Shown in pieces: positions 1-11,917 of a stretch of 64,000 bases of DNA (position 1 is its first letter; each line of letters starts with the position of its first letter). The stretch lies in NCBI GenBank assembly GCA_004519485.1, contig CP038130.1, forward strand, positions 62,001 through 126,000, written 5' to 3'. The notes under the pieces were generated by a model. That model did no database searches, had not been told where the DNA came from, and was given only the letters and a program-made list of their open reading frames with translations. The DNA is from Nannochloropsis oceanica (Eukaryota > Sar > Eustigmatophyceae > Eustigmatales > Monodopsidaceae). The position numbers and the translations under genes were made by a program.

Positions 1-2
1 CG

Positions 3-1256
3 TCATCGTCGGTTAGAACTACGATGCCCACCTCTCCCTCTTCTCCCTCCTCCACCTCCTCTGAGATCCCTCATTCCCCCTCTCTCACCCGGCTTTATCA
101 TCCTTTCATGCACTGCCTGTGGTGGTGGTGGTTGCGGTGGTTGCGGCGGCGGTATTTGTTGCTGCGTCTGGTGATAAAACTGCTCATAATACGACACCTC
201 GTCTCCTCTGATCTCTCTCACCCCCACCATGTCCCTGAGTCCCGCCCCCATTCCACCACTCCCTTCTGCAGCCCCCGCAGCAACTACAACAGGAGCAGCC
301 ATGTGCATTGGCGGTGGTGGCGGTGATGCTGCTGCAGATTGCGGTTGCTGGTGCTGATATTGCTGCTGTTGCTGCTGTTGCTGCTGGTGGTGGTGATGAA
401 GTTGCTGGTACTGTGAAATCTGCAGCGACTGGAAGTACTGCTCCAGGAGCTGTTGGTGGTACTGCTGCTCATGCGGCTGTGGGGGGTATGGAGATGCGTG
501 ATATCCGAACTCTCCTTCCCTTCCCTCCTTTACTTCTCCCCTTCTTCTTCCTTCTCTGCCTCCTCTCCTTCCCCCACCTATACCCCTCCCTCTTCCATCC
601 CGCCCTCCCCTCCCCCTCCCGCCGCCATTCCGTCCGCCTCGAGAGTACGGACGCTGGAACCCCCCCACAGGATATCGCACTTCTGTTAGAGGCAAAGGCG
701 ACTGATATCCCGGAAGACTGCGAATGTCGAGGGGAGGAGGATCTTTCGATAGCGTGATCAGGACTGAAGAAATGTAACGCGTCGACTCGACGCGATTCAA
801 GCCTTCCTCCAACGGTGCCCACACCTCTTTGAACGGCAGGGATCCAATTTCAGTGCGTTGATGGAGTCCAGGCAAGCTGCGTTTCAAAATTTCGGCAACC
901 GTCAAGGCCTTGTGGATGGCCCTCCCCATGCCTTTCAGCGCCACGGCCCGGGCACCGCGCTCCTCGAACAGGGCCATGGCATAGCCCAGGTAACTCTTAA
1001 CTGGTCCTTGGTAGGTGACGCGTACTTCGTTGGTCTTGGCAGGTGCATCATCCCGATGACAGGCCAAGAGGCGGTATTTGCTACGGTAGCGTTGTGGGGC
1101 AGGGGCGGAGATAGAGACCTGGACACCGGCGGCGCCAAAGTTGTCGCTCTGACCGGAGGGTACAGAAAACTGTTGTTTGTCACACGGCAACTCCATGTTG
1201 TGCCTGTAAGTGGGATGTAGTTGGCACATGAGCACAATATCTGCACTTAGACGCAT
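3..1256 (-). CDS. Alba-domain RNA/DNA-binding protein with RGG tail
   Basis: A single open frame encodes 417 aa. Residues about 75-175 match the Alba superfamily: an EVRVTYQG strand, the SYLGYAMALFEE helix, then ALKGMGRAIHKALTVAEILKR, the usual 'K-A-x-G-x-A-I-x-K' nucleic-acid-binding turn, and a closing strand SSVLITLSK. After about residue 205 the protein is almost only Arg-Gly-Gly repeats, then a Gln/His-rich stretch and a final Arg/Gly tail. Eukaryotic Alba proteins with RGG tails bind RNA (RNase P/MRP subunits, translational regulators), and that role is inferred here. The ATG at 1256 is followed by another in-frame ATG at 1196. The first 70 residues have no clear homology and an unseen intron there is possible. 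The stop at 3-5 makes the gene complete. Confidence 0.85.
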   Translation of the reverse strand: MRLSADIVLMCQLHPTYRHNMELPCDKQQFSVPSGQSDNFGAAGVQVSISAPAPQRYRSKYRLLACHRDDAPAKTNEVRVTYQGPVKSYLGYAMALFEERGARAVALKGMGRAIHKALTVAEILKRSLPGLHQRTEIGSLPFKEVWAPLEEGLNRVESTRYISSVLITLSKDPPPLDIRSLPGYQSPLPLTEVRYPVGGFQRPYSRGGRNGGGRGRGGRDGRGRGIGGGRRGGREGRRRGEVKEGREGEFGYHASPYPPQPHEQQYHQQLLEQYFQSLQISQYQQLHHHHQQQQQQQQQYQHQQPQSAAASPPPPPMHMAAPVVVAAGAAEGSGGMGAGLRDMVGVREIRGDEVSYYEQFYHQTQQQIPPPQPPQPPPPQAVHERMIKPGERGGMRDLRGGGGGRRGRGGHRSSNRR

Positions 1257-1958
1257 GCCGGTGCCACACTGACACCTCTCTCTGCCTTCTGCCTGTTTCT
1301 TTCAGAAACATTTCCAATGCATCGTGTGTAAGGGGAGTGAGCTCGAAAGCTCCGACGGGCCTGTAACCGCCAACCTCCCTCTAGCTATCCTACAATTTTT
1401 TAAAGCAGCTTTGTGATGTTTCGAGTAATGACTCAGTCATTTGTACAGATTTTTGATATATCTTTCAATTTGGCCCTTCGGGAGGGGCGAAATAATCGAA
1501 TTGGAAGACAAGTCACATTCAAGGTGTAAAGATGGCACGTAAAAGGCCTAATGAATCTATGTTAGAATAGCATCCCTTCAATCATAAATTCCCTTTCTCA
1601 TGAAAAATGTTCATGAATATAAATGTGTTGGGAAGATACATCATTCCTTCTTCTCTCCTCTCTGCTCGACTAGAAATCTGTGTCTGCCTTTATTTGAGAA
1701 AGAGAAGGCCATCCCTATTGTTATCACGTAGAATAATTAATGTGCGTTTCGAAACATAGGGTTGTCTGGAACTGGTGATATCATTGAAAGCACTTCACGC
1801 CCACACGTAACCAAACGAACAAGAATTAAAATCAACGCGTAGACAGAAACAAAAAGCTGGACTTTGACGTTCTCTCCTCGAGAGCAATCTAAAATATCTC
1901 GATTTTTAATTAGTGGAAGGAAACGACACCCCTTCGGTCTTCTCTCCCTTTCTTTTTT
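1257..1958. other. Intergenic region upstream of Alba gene
   Basis: About 700 bp, noticeably richer in A+T than the neighbouring genes, between the Alba start and the stop of the next minus-strand gene. It should hold the Alba promoter and the 3' end of the neighbour. A short inverted repeat (CATGA...TCATG) lies near 1600-1616. I see no coding signal. Confidence 0.6.
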
Positions 1959-3411
1959 TCACACATCCACTCCGCCGTCCTCCGTCCATCTTTCCGGCCG
2001 CTCCCCACCCCTGTCTTTCTTGGCGGCTTCCAAGGCTCGAAACGCGGCGATGGCCAGAACTATGTTGGTGACGCCTGCCGGTGAGTAGAGAGGGATGGAG
2101 GGAGAAAGGATGGGACGAGAGTTAGAGAAGAGGGAAGTGAGGTCAGGCGAGGAGGACGAAGGGATTCAGACGGCGGGTCGCTTTCTGGAGGGTTCTGTTT
2201 AGGATAAGCCGGAGAGGTTGACACAGAAACCATAGCACTAATGGCATGAAATCACAGCCGCTAAATGCCAAGGAGGGAAGGGGATGATGCAAAGATTGAT
2301 AAAGGAGTGAGGGAGTGTGGGAGGGAGGGAGGGAGGGAGGGAAGAAGGGAGGGAGTGAGGAAGGGCGTACCTAGCAAGGACTCAGCCACGCCGTGAATGT
2401 AGTCGATGTTAGCCAGGAGCTCGTCGTAGATGAGCTTGGCCGCGATCCCTCCAATAATGGTGGAGATGACGAAAATCAAAAGGGAGGCAAAGCCCCATTT
2501 CATCGTCTGAAGGCGTGGAGGGAGGGAGGGAGGGGGGGAGGGAGGGAGGGCAAGGGGTGGAGGGAGCGTGTGATCTAGAGAGAACAAGGCCTGCTCGGAC
2601 AAGAAACGTGAACAATTCAAAAGAAAAGAAGAACCCAAGGCGCAATCTCTTCACCTGTCCCCCTCCCTCCCTCCCTTTTTCCCTGCCTCCCTCCCTCCCT
2701 ACCTTTGGTATGGGAAAGTCGTCAGCCCAGATATTCTTCAGAAACCACAAGTAAGGAAACAAGGACGAGGCAAAGACTGCACCGTAATTCACCTCCTTCA
2801 ACCAATTCAGCGTGTATGTCCCTGCGGTCTCCAGCCAATCGCCATCTTGGCCAGCGAGGAGGACGGAAGGGGGGGAGGAGAGGAGGGAGAGGACCCCGGT
2901 GGTGGTGCTCTGAATCAAGTCGAAATCGGGGAGAGTGGCCTCGAGGGGAGAAGTCCGAGAGAATGGGAAAGCGGGCGATAAGGATGATCGTCTATATGTG
3001 TAGATGTGGGTTAGTTCTTTTGAGCGTTCCTACATCTCTCTAGAACTATCGCATGCAACCTGACGTCTTCGAGGACTTGCATACGAGGGGGAGCCTTCCA
3101 ACAAGAAATTGTTGTCATTCCTTGATGTGGGTTAGGTCGTGCGTAGTGTGTGAGCAGGGCACGGGGAGAAGGGAGACGGGACGGACGGGGATAAAGGAGG
3201 GATAGCATCGCAGCGCCCGGAAAACTCACTTTGAGCGAGATGATGGAGAGGAGGAAGGGAGGCGGGACACCATCTGACTAGAAGGTAGACGCATGGGCAC
3301 GAAGGCTCTGACTGGCGCACTGATGATAATCGCTGCCATGAGGAAGGAAAAGGAAGCAAGTGCGAGGATAAGGGGCCGGTGTCGTGGTTGTTGTCTTCTT
3401 CTCCTGTGCAT
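1959..3411 (-). CDS. Plastid-targeted small membrane protein, DUF3593-like
   Basis: Four exons join in frame to about 212 aa: 3230-3411, 2703-2907, 2371-2506 and 1959-2074, all with GT-AG borders. The N-terminus is a basic leader, a hydrophobic signal (LILALASFSFLMAAIIIS) and then the motif APVRAFVP, the cleavage-site phenylalanine typical of stramenopile plastid preproteins. The mature part has FASSLFPYLWFLKNIW, then KWGFASLLIFVISTIIGGI and an ANIDYIHGVAESLL...TNIVLAIAAFRAL segment, a pattern I associate with the DUF3593 proteins of cyanobacteria and plastids. Two or three membrane helices are visible. The role is unknown and a thylakoid or envelope location is inferred. The ATG at 3411 is preferred over an upstream GTG in the same frame. 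Confidence 0.72.
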
Positions 3412-3781
3412 TGTACTTGCTGTGTTGGATTTACGGATTGAACTGAAGCAGGGTCGGGAGGTCGGGCACACTTTTTTATGGAGGCGTGGCGCGGAAACCC
3501 GTAGCTAGAAGTAGTGTCTGCAATGGTGTGGTGGTGGTGGGGTGGGATTGTGGTGAATGTTAACACATTTAAGACAGTTACAACGAGTGCAAGTCAAAGG
3601 TAGCCGCCGAAAGTCCCGCCGCTTGCTTCGCCTTCTCGCATGGTTTAGGTGATGACCCCTTTCATCCCTGTCCCTTCCTAACAGGCGAGTAACTCACAAC
3701 ACACATTCACCTCACACTCCTGTCTACTTTTGCCCGCTATCCGACAGGTGCAGACGCTACAATCAGCAACCCATCATCAAG
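3412..3781. promoter_or_regulatory. Shared divergent promoter interval
   Basis: 370 bp separate the start codons of two genes transcribed away from each other (plastid membrane protein on -, RRM protein on +). The interval must hold both promoters. No TATA box or clear motif is recognisable. Confidence 0.4.
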
Positions 3782-5779
3782 ATGCCCTCTCTGCCTCCCG
3801 CCTCGCCTCCAGACGTCCAACTCTCCCCAGCTCGTGCGAAGGAGGGCCCGACCGAAGTCGAAGACATGCCAGTGGCGGCCAAGTCGGACGAAAAAGGTGA
3901 GAGGTAGAGGAGCTGCTGCCGCTGCATGTATTGGAACCCGGTTCTCATTACTGACGCGTGCTCCTTCCGGTCTACCAAACAGTTGGAGTTTCGCCTTCCA
4001 GTTCGTCCGCTCCCCTGAGCTACGACCACATGGATGAGACCGGGTTCAAGGACAGGCGAAGCAACGAGGAGGAGGATGGGGAGGACGATGAGGAGGAGGA
4101 AGATGGGAAGAAAAGCGCCCGTAGGGCGCGTCTCAAGGCGGAGGGTGGGGGGGGAGACGAGATCGCGGAGGGGGAGGATGCCGCAATGGAGGAGGAGAAG
4201 GAAGGCGGGGAAGGACAGGAACAAGAGGAGCAGCAGCAGGGCAAGAAGGAGGTGAATGATTGGACTTACGTGCACATATCGAACCTTCGCTTAAAAGTGA
4301 GTGACCCAAAGGAATGGAAGCCGGAAAATAGGAGGGAGGGAGGGAGGGAGGGCAGGAAAGGATGGACGACACAGATGCGGTGTCGGAGGGCGATGCCACG
4401 TGAGTGATGGAACAAATTTTCAATTACGATGACGCAGACACAAATGTGTGACCATACATGCCCTTTTTCCTCACATCCCTCTCTTCCTCCCTCCTTCTCT
4501 CCCTCCCCATTTCCTCGTGCCCCTAGACCACAGAGAGTGAGTTGGAAGCACTCTTCTCCTCCGTCGGTCCCCTCCTCTTGTGCTACATTCGGCCTAAGCG
4601 CAGCGACCGGAGTGAGAGTCTCACGGGATTAGTCAGGTTTGAGAAGAAGGAGGATGCCGCGGCGGCCGTTACGAAGCTGTGCGGGTGAGACGGGAGGGAG
4701 GAAGGGAGGGAGGGAGGGAGGAAGGGAAGGAGAAAGGGAAGGAGGAAGGGAGATTCTCCGCATGGCTGCTTGGTTGTTGATGTTTTTGACTGAATCTGCA
4801 CACAAACTTTTCTTATTCCTCTGCCTCAGAGAACGTCTGCATGACCGTGTCCTCAAGCCCGAGCTTATCAACCGTCCGTTTCTTTTCTTGGACGATAACG
4901 GCCGCCTGGTGGAGTCCAAGGGAAGGGACCGAGAGAAGGACAAGGAGCGGAAGGCAGCGCTTAAGGCGGCAGCGCGGCGGGATGGAGGGAGGGAGGGAGG
5001 GAGGGAAGCAGGGAGGGATCGACGGATGGGGACGGGGAATGGCGGAGGAGGTTGGCGGGGGAGGGAGGGAGGGAGAGAGAGGAGGGGGAGGGGGTGGTCA
5101 CCTCCGGGGAGGAGGACGGGACGATCCAGGTCACCTTTGCGGCGAGGACGCTCTCGGTCTTTTGAACGGTACGTCCTTCCCTTCCTTCTTCCCTCCCTTC
5201 CTCTTCCTTTCCCTGTTTCTTTCTTCGGGCTGTTCAGAGGCACCAAGCAGTCACTCCCTCCCTCCCTCCCTCCCCCCCTCCCTCCCTTTTGTCCTTCTTT
5301 TTCCCCAGCGGTGAATTCAAGCGCCAAAATACCGCACACCTGTCACTTATTCCTCCCTCCCTCCCTCTTTCCCTCCCTTCTTCGCGCCTTTTTCCCCCTA
5401 TCTCTTTTCATGCAGGCAGGAAATCCGGCGGTTGGAGGAGGAGCGTTACCGGCTTGAGGAGGAGAGGCGACGCTTGGAGGAGGAGCGACGACGATGGGCG
5501 TGGGAAAGGGAAGGAGGCGGGAAGGGGAGAGGGAGGGAGGGAGGGAGGTGGATGGAGGGAGGGGATCGGTGGGAGGGAGGGAGGGAGGGAGGGAGGGAGG
5601 GAGGGGGATGGCGGGAGGGGGGAGAGAGGCTGCGTGGGGCAGTGGCAGTGGTGGCGGCGAGGGCGGCAGGGAGGAGCCGAAGCAGGGAGAGGGAGAGGGG
5701 ATGGGAGAGGGAGCAGCAGCAGCACTATCATCATCACCATCAGGCCGCGTCTCATCATCTTCACCAGGGGAGGTGGTAG
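3782..5779 (+). CDS. RRM-domain RNA-binding protein with RS/RE-rich C-terminus
   Basis: Five exons join in frame to about 429 aa: 3782-3896, 3983-4296, 4527-4684, 4830-5168 and 5416-5779. An acidic N-terminal region (Glu/Asp-rich, residues about 55-130) leads into an RRM spanning the second to fourth exons: RNP2-like WTYVHISNL, then LTGLVRFEKKEDAAAAV with the RNP1-like core. The chain then becomes basic, with an SRSPLRRGRSRSFER stretch and a long run of EERRRLEEERRR helix, ending in Arg/Ser/Glu and His-rich sequence. This layout fits a splicing or mRNA-export adaptor. I cannot assign a specific orthologue, though ALY/REF-like is possible. The GGREGG stretches in exons 4 and 5 read through GGGA repeats, so the last exon's real extent is uncertain. 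Confidence 0.7.
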
Positions 5780-6659
5780 GGAGGGGAGCGGAGGGAGGGC
5801 AGGACGGACGAAGGGCAGGGGAGAGGAGGAAGGGAGGGATGGAGGAAGGTAGGGAGGATTCGAAGAGGAGCAGGGGCCGGGCATTCCGAGAAGAAATATA
5901 ATTTTAATCGAGGAAGGCGACGGTAAGAGGAGCAAGAGGAGGAAAAGGAAGGAAGGATGGCAAGGAAGAGGAGGAGAAGAAGAAAGAGAGGAAGGAAAAC
6001 AGAAGAAAAAAAGCATGATGGTGATAACGAAGAAAGAGAAGAAGGAAGAGAACAAAAACACTGGAACAAGAGAAGAGGATGGTAAGGGGAACAAACGAAT
6101 GTAAGGAACCGCGGAAAGGGAGGGAGGGAGGGAGGGATTAGTCTGGAAGAAGACGGAGAAGAGGGAGAAGAGCTGGAGGGAGGAAAGGGGGGAGGGAGGA
6201 GGAAGAGGAGGAGGAGGAGGGGGTTGTGGGGATTGAAAGACAGAAAGAGAAAACGGGATGAGAGGGAAGAGAGAAGTGACGGGTCCACAAGTAGACGAAT
6301 TTATCGACTAGAGAAAATTAAACAAAGTTTAAGAACCAACGCTGGTGGGTTAGGGAAGCAACGGGAGGGAGGGAGGGAGGGAAGGAGGAATGTGTTCAGC
6401 CTCCCTACCTCCCTCCCTTCCTCCTGCTTGTCGCGCAGTTTTCAAGCCGCAGTCGTCGTCTTCTTCTTCGTTTTCGTGTTCTTCTTCATCTCCTCCTCCT
6501 CCTTCCTCTCTCTCCATGCCTACTGTAATACCTCCGTCTCTCCTTCCCCAGAAGCTTCACACGCACGCACGCAGCCTCCCTCCTTCTTCCCTCCCTCCCT
6601 CCCCCTGCCCCCCCCAAGTTCATCTGTTATTTGTTTCCTTACACACGTGGATGGTGGTG
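5780..6659. other. Purine-strand-biased intergenic region
   Basis: About 880 bp between convergent genes. From about 5780 to 6260 the + strand is almost wholly A and G (GGA, GAA, AAG units), followed by TCC/CTT-rich sequence from about 6390 to 6620. Frames through it translate to low-complexity Glu/Arg/Gly or Ser/Pro chains on either strand, so I call no gene. It probably contains both 3' UTRs. Confidence 0.55.
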
Positions 6660-8283
6660 TTATTTTAGCTCGGGAAGGACGGCGGTTTTCGCCTTGGCGT
6701 CCTCGTCCAGCATACCCCGGATGTAAGTGTAGACCTCGCGGAAATTGGGAATGGAGCTAGAGGAGGGAGGGAGGGAGGGAGGGAGGGAGGGAGACGTGAG
6801 ATGCTGCCTCTCACGCGTGCACGAGGGACAAGGAGGGAGGGAGGGAGGGAGGGAGGGAGGGCACGTACCGCATCTCGACCTTGGCGCCATCCCTTAGAAA
6901 GAGGACCATATCGCCAGTAGTGCCGAAAGAGCGGAAGACGTAGTTGACGCGTTCGATGTCGGCGTAGATGACCTGGACACGAGGGAGGGGAGGAGGGGTG
7001 GGTTTGATGGTTGTTTATTTATTTAAGTGAGAGACGGAGAAGAAGAAGCGGTGAAGAGCACAATTGGAGAGCCCCGTCCCCCTCCCTCCCTCCTCTTCTC
7101 CTCCTCTCCCGCCCTCCCTCCCCACCTCCGTCAAGTCCTTCCCACCCACGCCGCTGGTCACCGATACCCGGCGAGAGGTGATCTTATACTTCACCTGGGG
7201 TCGAGAGAAAGGGTGAGGGGCAAGGAAACGAGGGAGGGAGGGAAGGAAGGTATGGGAATGTCAGGCATGAATCGTTTGGCATCAGCAGCTGGTTCTATTG
7301 CACCGTTCTAACACTTAACAGACCCCCCTCCCTCCCTTCCTCCCTCCCTCCTTCCTTCCTCCTCCATTTCTTCTCGCTGCCTCCCGATAAACTCATCGCC
7401 CTCTATCTCCCTCCTTCCCTCCCTTCTTCTCTCCCTCCATACCCAGATCTGTCGGGCGACAGAGGAGGCGAAGGGAATGATGCCAATTACGGTCAGGATG
7501 GAGATGGCCGGCACAACCACCTGGGGAGGACCGAGGAGCAGGGAGCGAGGAGGAAGGAGGGAGGGAGGAAAGAAGAAAAGGAGGGAGTTAGCAAACGTGG
7601 TGATAAAATATGTGCTAGTGCGGTAACAAAAGCCATTTCTTTTTGTACATCAAAAGCCACATCCGTTTGCACTCTCGTGTCCGCCCATACCCCAAAATTT
7701 CAGCCACCCTCCTTCCCACTTTCCCTCCCTCCTGATTTCTTCAACCTACCTCACTCCAATGCGGGGGTCCCTCAAAGAAGACGACCTCCGGCTCGAGTTT
7801 CATGCTGTCCTTATCGCTTAGTGCACGGCGGGCGGCCTCCAAGCCCTCGCGTTTCTCCTTCACGTAGGGTGGGGAGGAAGGAGGGAATGGTAGGGGAGAC
7901 AGATTGGCCAAGGGGAAAATATTGATCGAGATCGTGTTGCTCATAGATGAATATACAGCATGGAGCACTGGCAGGCGGGTGAGAAGAAAAACAAAGTAGA
8001 TCATGATGCCGAAAGGCCCCCAAAAAAAGGCGAGGGACGACACACGTACCTTGCGTTTGCTGCCCGTGCTCTCGGAGTTCTCGCCATCATCCAGCTCGCC
8101 TAGGCCTTTCAAAAGAGATCGCACTTGCTCCTTGCTCTTCTCCTTGCGTGACAGCTCTTCAGAGGCGGAAGAGGCCAGAGCACGGCCGCGGGTGGAAGAG
8201 AGGGGCGAGGTGGAGGAAGGAAGGGTGGGGAGTAGGAAGGCGCTCGACAAGGAGAAGAGCGAAATGAGCGGCAAGACACGCAT
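6660..8283 (-). CDS. Plastid-targeted membrane protein with bacterial-PH-like domain
   Basis: Six exons join in frame to about 229 aa: 8050-8283, 7750-7857, 7443-7520, 7126-7194, 6869-6972 and 6660-6756. The N-terminus MRVLPLISLFSLSSAFLLP is a short signal with the plastid cleavage phenylalanine. The mature chain reads EVVFFEGPPHWSE, then VVVPAISILTVIGIIPFASS (membrane helix) and VARQIW, followed by a beta-rich domain VKYKITSRRVSVTSG...IERVNYVFRSFGTTGDMVLFLRDGAKVEMRSIPNFREVYTYI. The GPPxWxEL...TVIGIIPF...YKITxRRxSVTSG pattern is one I recall from plant chloroplast and cyanobacterial proteins with a YdbT/DUF304-type PH fold. The function is unknown. The PH-like part probably faces the stroma. 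Confidence 0.78.
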
Positions 8284-9126
8284 GATTGCCCCGGCTATGT
8301 GATACGTGATTGTAGAAGAGAGAATGAGGGTCAAAGTGGGCTAAGTGGACGTGCATGTGGTGCATGCGCCGAAACAGAAGCGGAAGGAAAGGGAGGCAGA
8401 TCTGATGATGACGTGCGTTTTGGCACTGCGTGCCTACGTCTTTCCTTTTGCCAGCATGGCCACGCCCTACACACGTGCTTAGGTGTGCACATTGGCATTG
8501 AGAGTGAGAAACCTGTATGTATGCGTGGTTTAAGGGAGAGCGTAGCGCATCAAGGCCGTACGTAACCCGGGTTGGACAAGCAGAAGAAGCGTGCGTGGAT
8601 TTCGGGATCGGTCTGTCTGTTGAGAGGCGATTAAAAAGGACTCTCCATGCATGTCATGTGTCAGTGCTGCACAGGCCTCGAGACGGTTCAAATGCATGAG
8701 ACCTAAGCACCAAACCCACAATGGTATGATACTCTGCACGGTAAAGCGTCTGCCTGCTTCGACTTACGCCACAATAAGCCCTTCCCAAGGGTTCACAGTA
8801 AAGAAATAAGGAAGGCAAGGAGAGGAAGAGGAGAGGCTTCGTGCCGAGCTGGCCCATGCCCATTGCTGCCTCTTCTCCGATGGGTCATGTGGGTGCGGTG
8901 AAAGGAAATGATGACATCCCGTGGGATGGCTAGTGAGGGTCTCCTTGAGGGACGGAAAGCGAAATGCGCGCCTGCGTTTTTCGACTGCCTTTCCAAGAGT
9001 GATTTTAAAACGTTGCATCTACTGCACTTTCTTCATTGTTTGTACTCCTTTTCCCAAGCAGCGACAGAAGCAAGCCCCACTTTCTCCTCCAACCGACACT
9101 CCATGCGCTCGACGTCCCCTTCTCTC
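8284..9126. other. Intergenic region
   Basis: About 840 bp between two minus-strand genes. It should hold the promoter of the PH-like protein gene and the 3' end of the PPR-like gene. Several 60-90 codon frames exist on both strands but none has splice structure, homology or a convincing start. No RNA gene was recognised. Confidence 0.5.
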
Positions 9127-10817
9127 TCACTTATTCTCCTTATTTTCCCCTTCTCCCTCCTTCCCATCCTCCCCCTGCGCTTGCTCCTCCGCCTCCTTCT
9201 GGACGCCCGCCTCAGCCTCCACCGCCTTCTTGAGCATCTCCTGTGTGCTGTCTGCCAAGGCCAATGAAGCCTTGCCTGCCACTTCTAACGCCTTTTTCTC
9301 TTCTCCAGCGTTGAGAAGCCCACGGATGACCAGGTGGTATGTCCTGGAGGAGGGAGGGGGAGGGACGAGGGGAGGGGGAGGGAAGAGAAAGAAGCATGGA
9401 GTGAGTGATGGGTGAGGTCGTGTGTAAAAAACACACACCTACCTCCTGGGATGCAAACAGGCAAACTCATCTTACCCTTGCCCTCACACCACGCCCTTCT
9501 CCTACCCCCTTCTTTCCTCTCCCTCCTTTCCTTTCCCTCCTTCCCTCCCTCCCTCCCTTCCTCCCTCCCTATCTACCTTGCTGTGTGCTCGATGCCCATC
9601 ACAGGCACCATAGCCTCGAACAACGCCAAAAGCCGCTCGGTATCCTTTGCCCCGCCCAACCTGGGTAAATTTCGAACAAAGGAATAGAAGGAAGGCACGA
9701 GGAGAAATGAAAAAGCTGGTGAGTCTTAACATGCATTTCATCATCGAGACTCTTCACTACCTCTCCCCCTCCACACCCTTCCATCCTCTCCCCACCCTCC
9801 CTCTCTCGCAAACGCACTTGTGTAAGGCTATGTGCAATGTCTTCCGCTGTGCCCACATCCCCATCCTCTTCCTTTTCTCCAGCAGCAAATCCACCGCGTC
9901 GGCCAGCCCGTCCACCCTCAGCATAGACCGGAGGAAGAGCGCCGCAGACTGCTCACTGAACTCCACGTTCTTGTGAAGGAAGAGGTGCACCGCCGCGAGA
10001 ATCAGGCGTTTGTTTTCTTCCTTGGTGGCAGTCGGGCTTAATGTCGAGGTGGAAAGGAGGAGAGCGTGCAGGTCTTGCAGGCGAGGAAGCTTACTCCCCT
10101 GTGATGAGAGAGGTACGGAGGGAGGGACGGACGGAGACAGTAAATTGAGCGAATAGATCCGATCATTGTAACAAGGAATTTGTGTTCATCACGTGTTTCC
10201 CTTTATTGGGCCTTGTATGTCGCTTAATGGCTCGCGACAATCCAAAATCCGATTCCGGCCTCCTACCCTTCCACCTCTCACTCCTTCCCCTCCCTCTCTT
10301 ACCTTGCACTTCTCCCCGAGGGCTTCGAAGAGGGCGCTCGTGGGGGCTCCGCTTTTCCTGAGATGAGTGAGAAGGGTTCGTTCGCCTTTGCCAACAGCTG
10401 CTGGTGACAAAGGGACACGAAGAACGAGAGAGGGAGGGAGGGATGGGGGGGGGGGGAAGGAGGGTGAGGTTTCACATATCCCGCACGCGCATTTCAGTCC
10501 TCCACCAGCGAAGTACCTTTCTTTGTCTTGGCAGGCGCTGCCTCGGTAGGAGAAGATGAGAATGCGCGTGAGTGCACTTGCTGCGGTGCTGATTGCCGGT
10601 AACGCTGCTGCGGCTGTGGCAACGAGAGGAGGATAGGGCAAGTCGGACCCCGTGCAGCAAAGCTGCTGATGCCATTTATGCTGCTACAGCTGCTGCTAGT
10701 ACCGCTACAGCAAGCCCATCTTCTTGCCATGGAGAGGAGGGAGAGAGCTGTCTTTTTGGTGGCGGCAACGCTGCTGCGGCCCAGGAGCGTGCGAAGGGTA
10801 GAGGAGGAGGGCAGCAT
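9127..10817 (-). CDS. PPR-like organellar protein
   Basis: Five exons join in frame to about 325 aa: 10517-10817, 10303-10397, 9818-10098, 9577-9660 and 9127-9343. The first about 95 residues are Ser/Arg/Ala-rich without acidic residues (MLPSSSTLRTLLGRSSVAA), like a mitochondrial presequence. The later part is helical: SALFLRSMLRVDGLADAVDLLLEKRK, TLHIALHKLGGAKDTERLLALFEAM and RTYHLVIRGLLNAGEEKKALEVAGKA, spaced about 35 residues apart as in pentatricopeptide repeats. The C-terminus is an acidic Glu/Lys tail. PPR proteins act in organellar RNA processing, and that is the inferred role. Only two or three repeats are visible and are degenerate, so a general helical-repeat protein is the alternative. 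Confidence 0.65.
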
Positions 10818-11394
10818 GATGATGATGGATGATGGTGGGGGGGCTACTTTTGGAGAGCTTTGTACGCTAGCGTCGGGCCGGGATGTGCTTTGCCTGTGTC
10901 TTAACGTGTCAGGTGCAGATAATCGTGAGTGCCTTGGTGTCTGTACTAGCATCTCCCTGCACGCACAGCGCTTGTAAGATGGATGATAATGGGGCGACAG
11001 GGGGCTCCGGGTATGCGTTTACAAGCTGCAGTTTTGTTCAAACGCCCCAATTTTTCGCAGAATCAAATGTGAGTACCTGTAGCTGGTCAGATAGCATTGC
11101 GCCGTATGGAAGAAGCGGAAAGAAAAGTGTCTGCCCTTGGGAAGCATCCAAACCATTCGGCCAGGCGGACCTGCCCAGCCATGCCACAAGGCATCACCAT
11201 GTTTAATTGCACTTATCACCATATCTTCTTACTTGTCATCTTCATGTTGTTCTTCTTCCTTTTTTTCCTTCTCCTTTAATGCATCACAGGATATTTCTTC
11301 CCCAAAATTTAAGAAGATACACAGGTATACATACATACACCATGCGATACGCACGCGGGACTGGACCCTCTAGGCACCAAGCGTGCTATAGTCT
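10818..11394. other. Intergenic region
   Basis: About 580 bp upstream of the PPR-like gene and downstream of the nucleotidase stop. No coding signal. A T/C-rich stretch lies at about 11220-11280. Confidence 0.5.
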
Positions 11395-11885
11395 TTAAAT
11401 TACAATGCTCCCGTGTTCCCGCTGCTGCGTCAAATGCTCACGGAATTCGGCCCAGCTGATGCCTCCTTCGCCATCTACATCAATCTCCTCAAATATCCGC
11501 CGGACTTCCCCTTCTGTCAAGCCCTGGTCCCTCCCCGCCCCTCGAATCGGGCTGCGACTCCCTCCACTCTTCCCATCAAAATGCGATTTGAGCATGATCC
11601 AAACTTCATCAAAACTCAAGGAGCCATCTCCATCCAGATCTCCGTCGAGGAAAGCCTCTTCATGCGACAGACAGATGCGGACAAACTCGCTCACAGACAC
11701 GACGCCGTCTCCGTCGTAATCGGCGGTGGCCATGAGGTTCCCAAGCACGAGTTGCGAGAGTGCCTCGCCAAAGTAGTCCTGATTTGGGGTGTACACAGGT
11801 TGGTGGACATGGGTACAGAGAGGGAGGGTGATATAAAGCCATTGGTTTGGTTTTTGGGAAGCGGACAGGGGATGCGAACGGGCGC

Positions 11886-11917
<32 letters not shown>

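Noticed and set aside
308-757. 149-codon frame on the + strand over the Alba gene
   Set aside because: Antisense reading of Gln/His and RGG codons. The minus strand has a recognisable Alba domain.
8284-9126. Possible tRNA gene suggested by a GGTTCAAATGC stretch near 8684
   Set aside because: I could not fold a cloverleaf with matching acceptor and anticodon arms around it.
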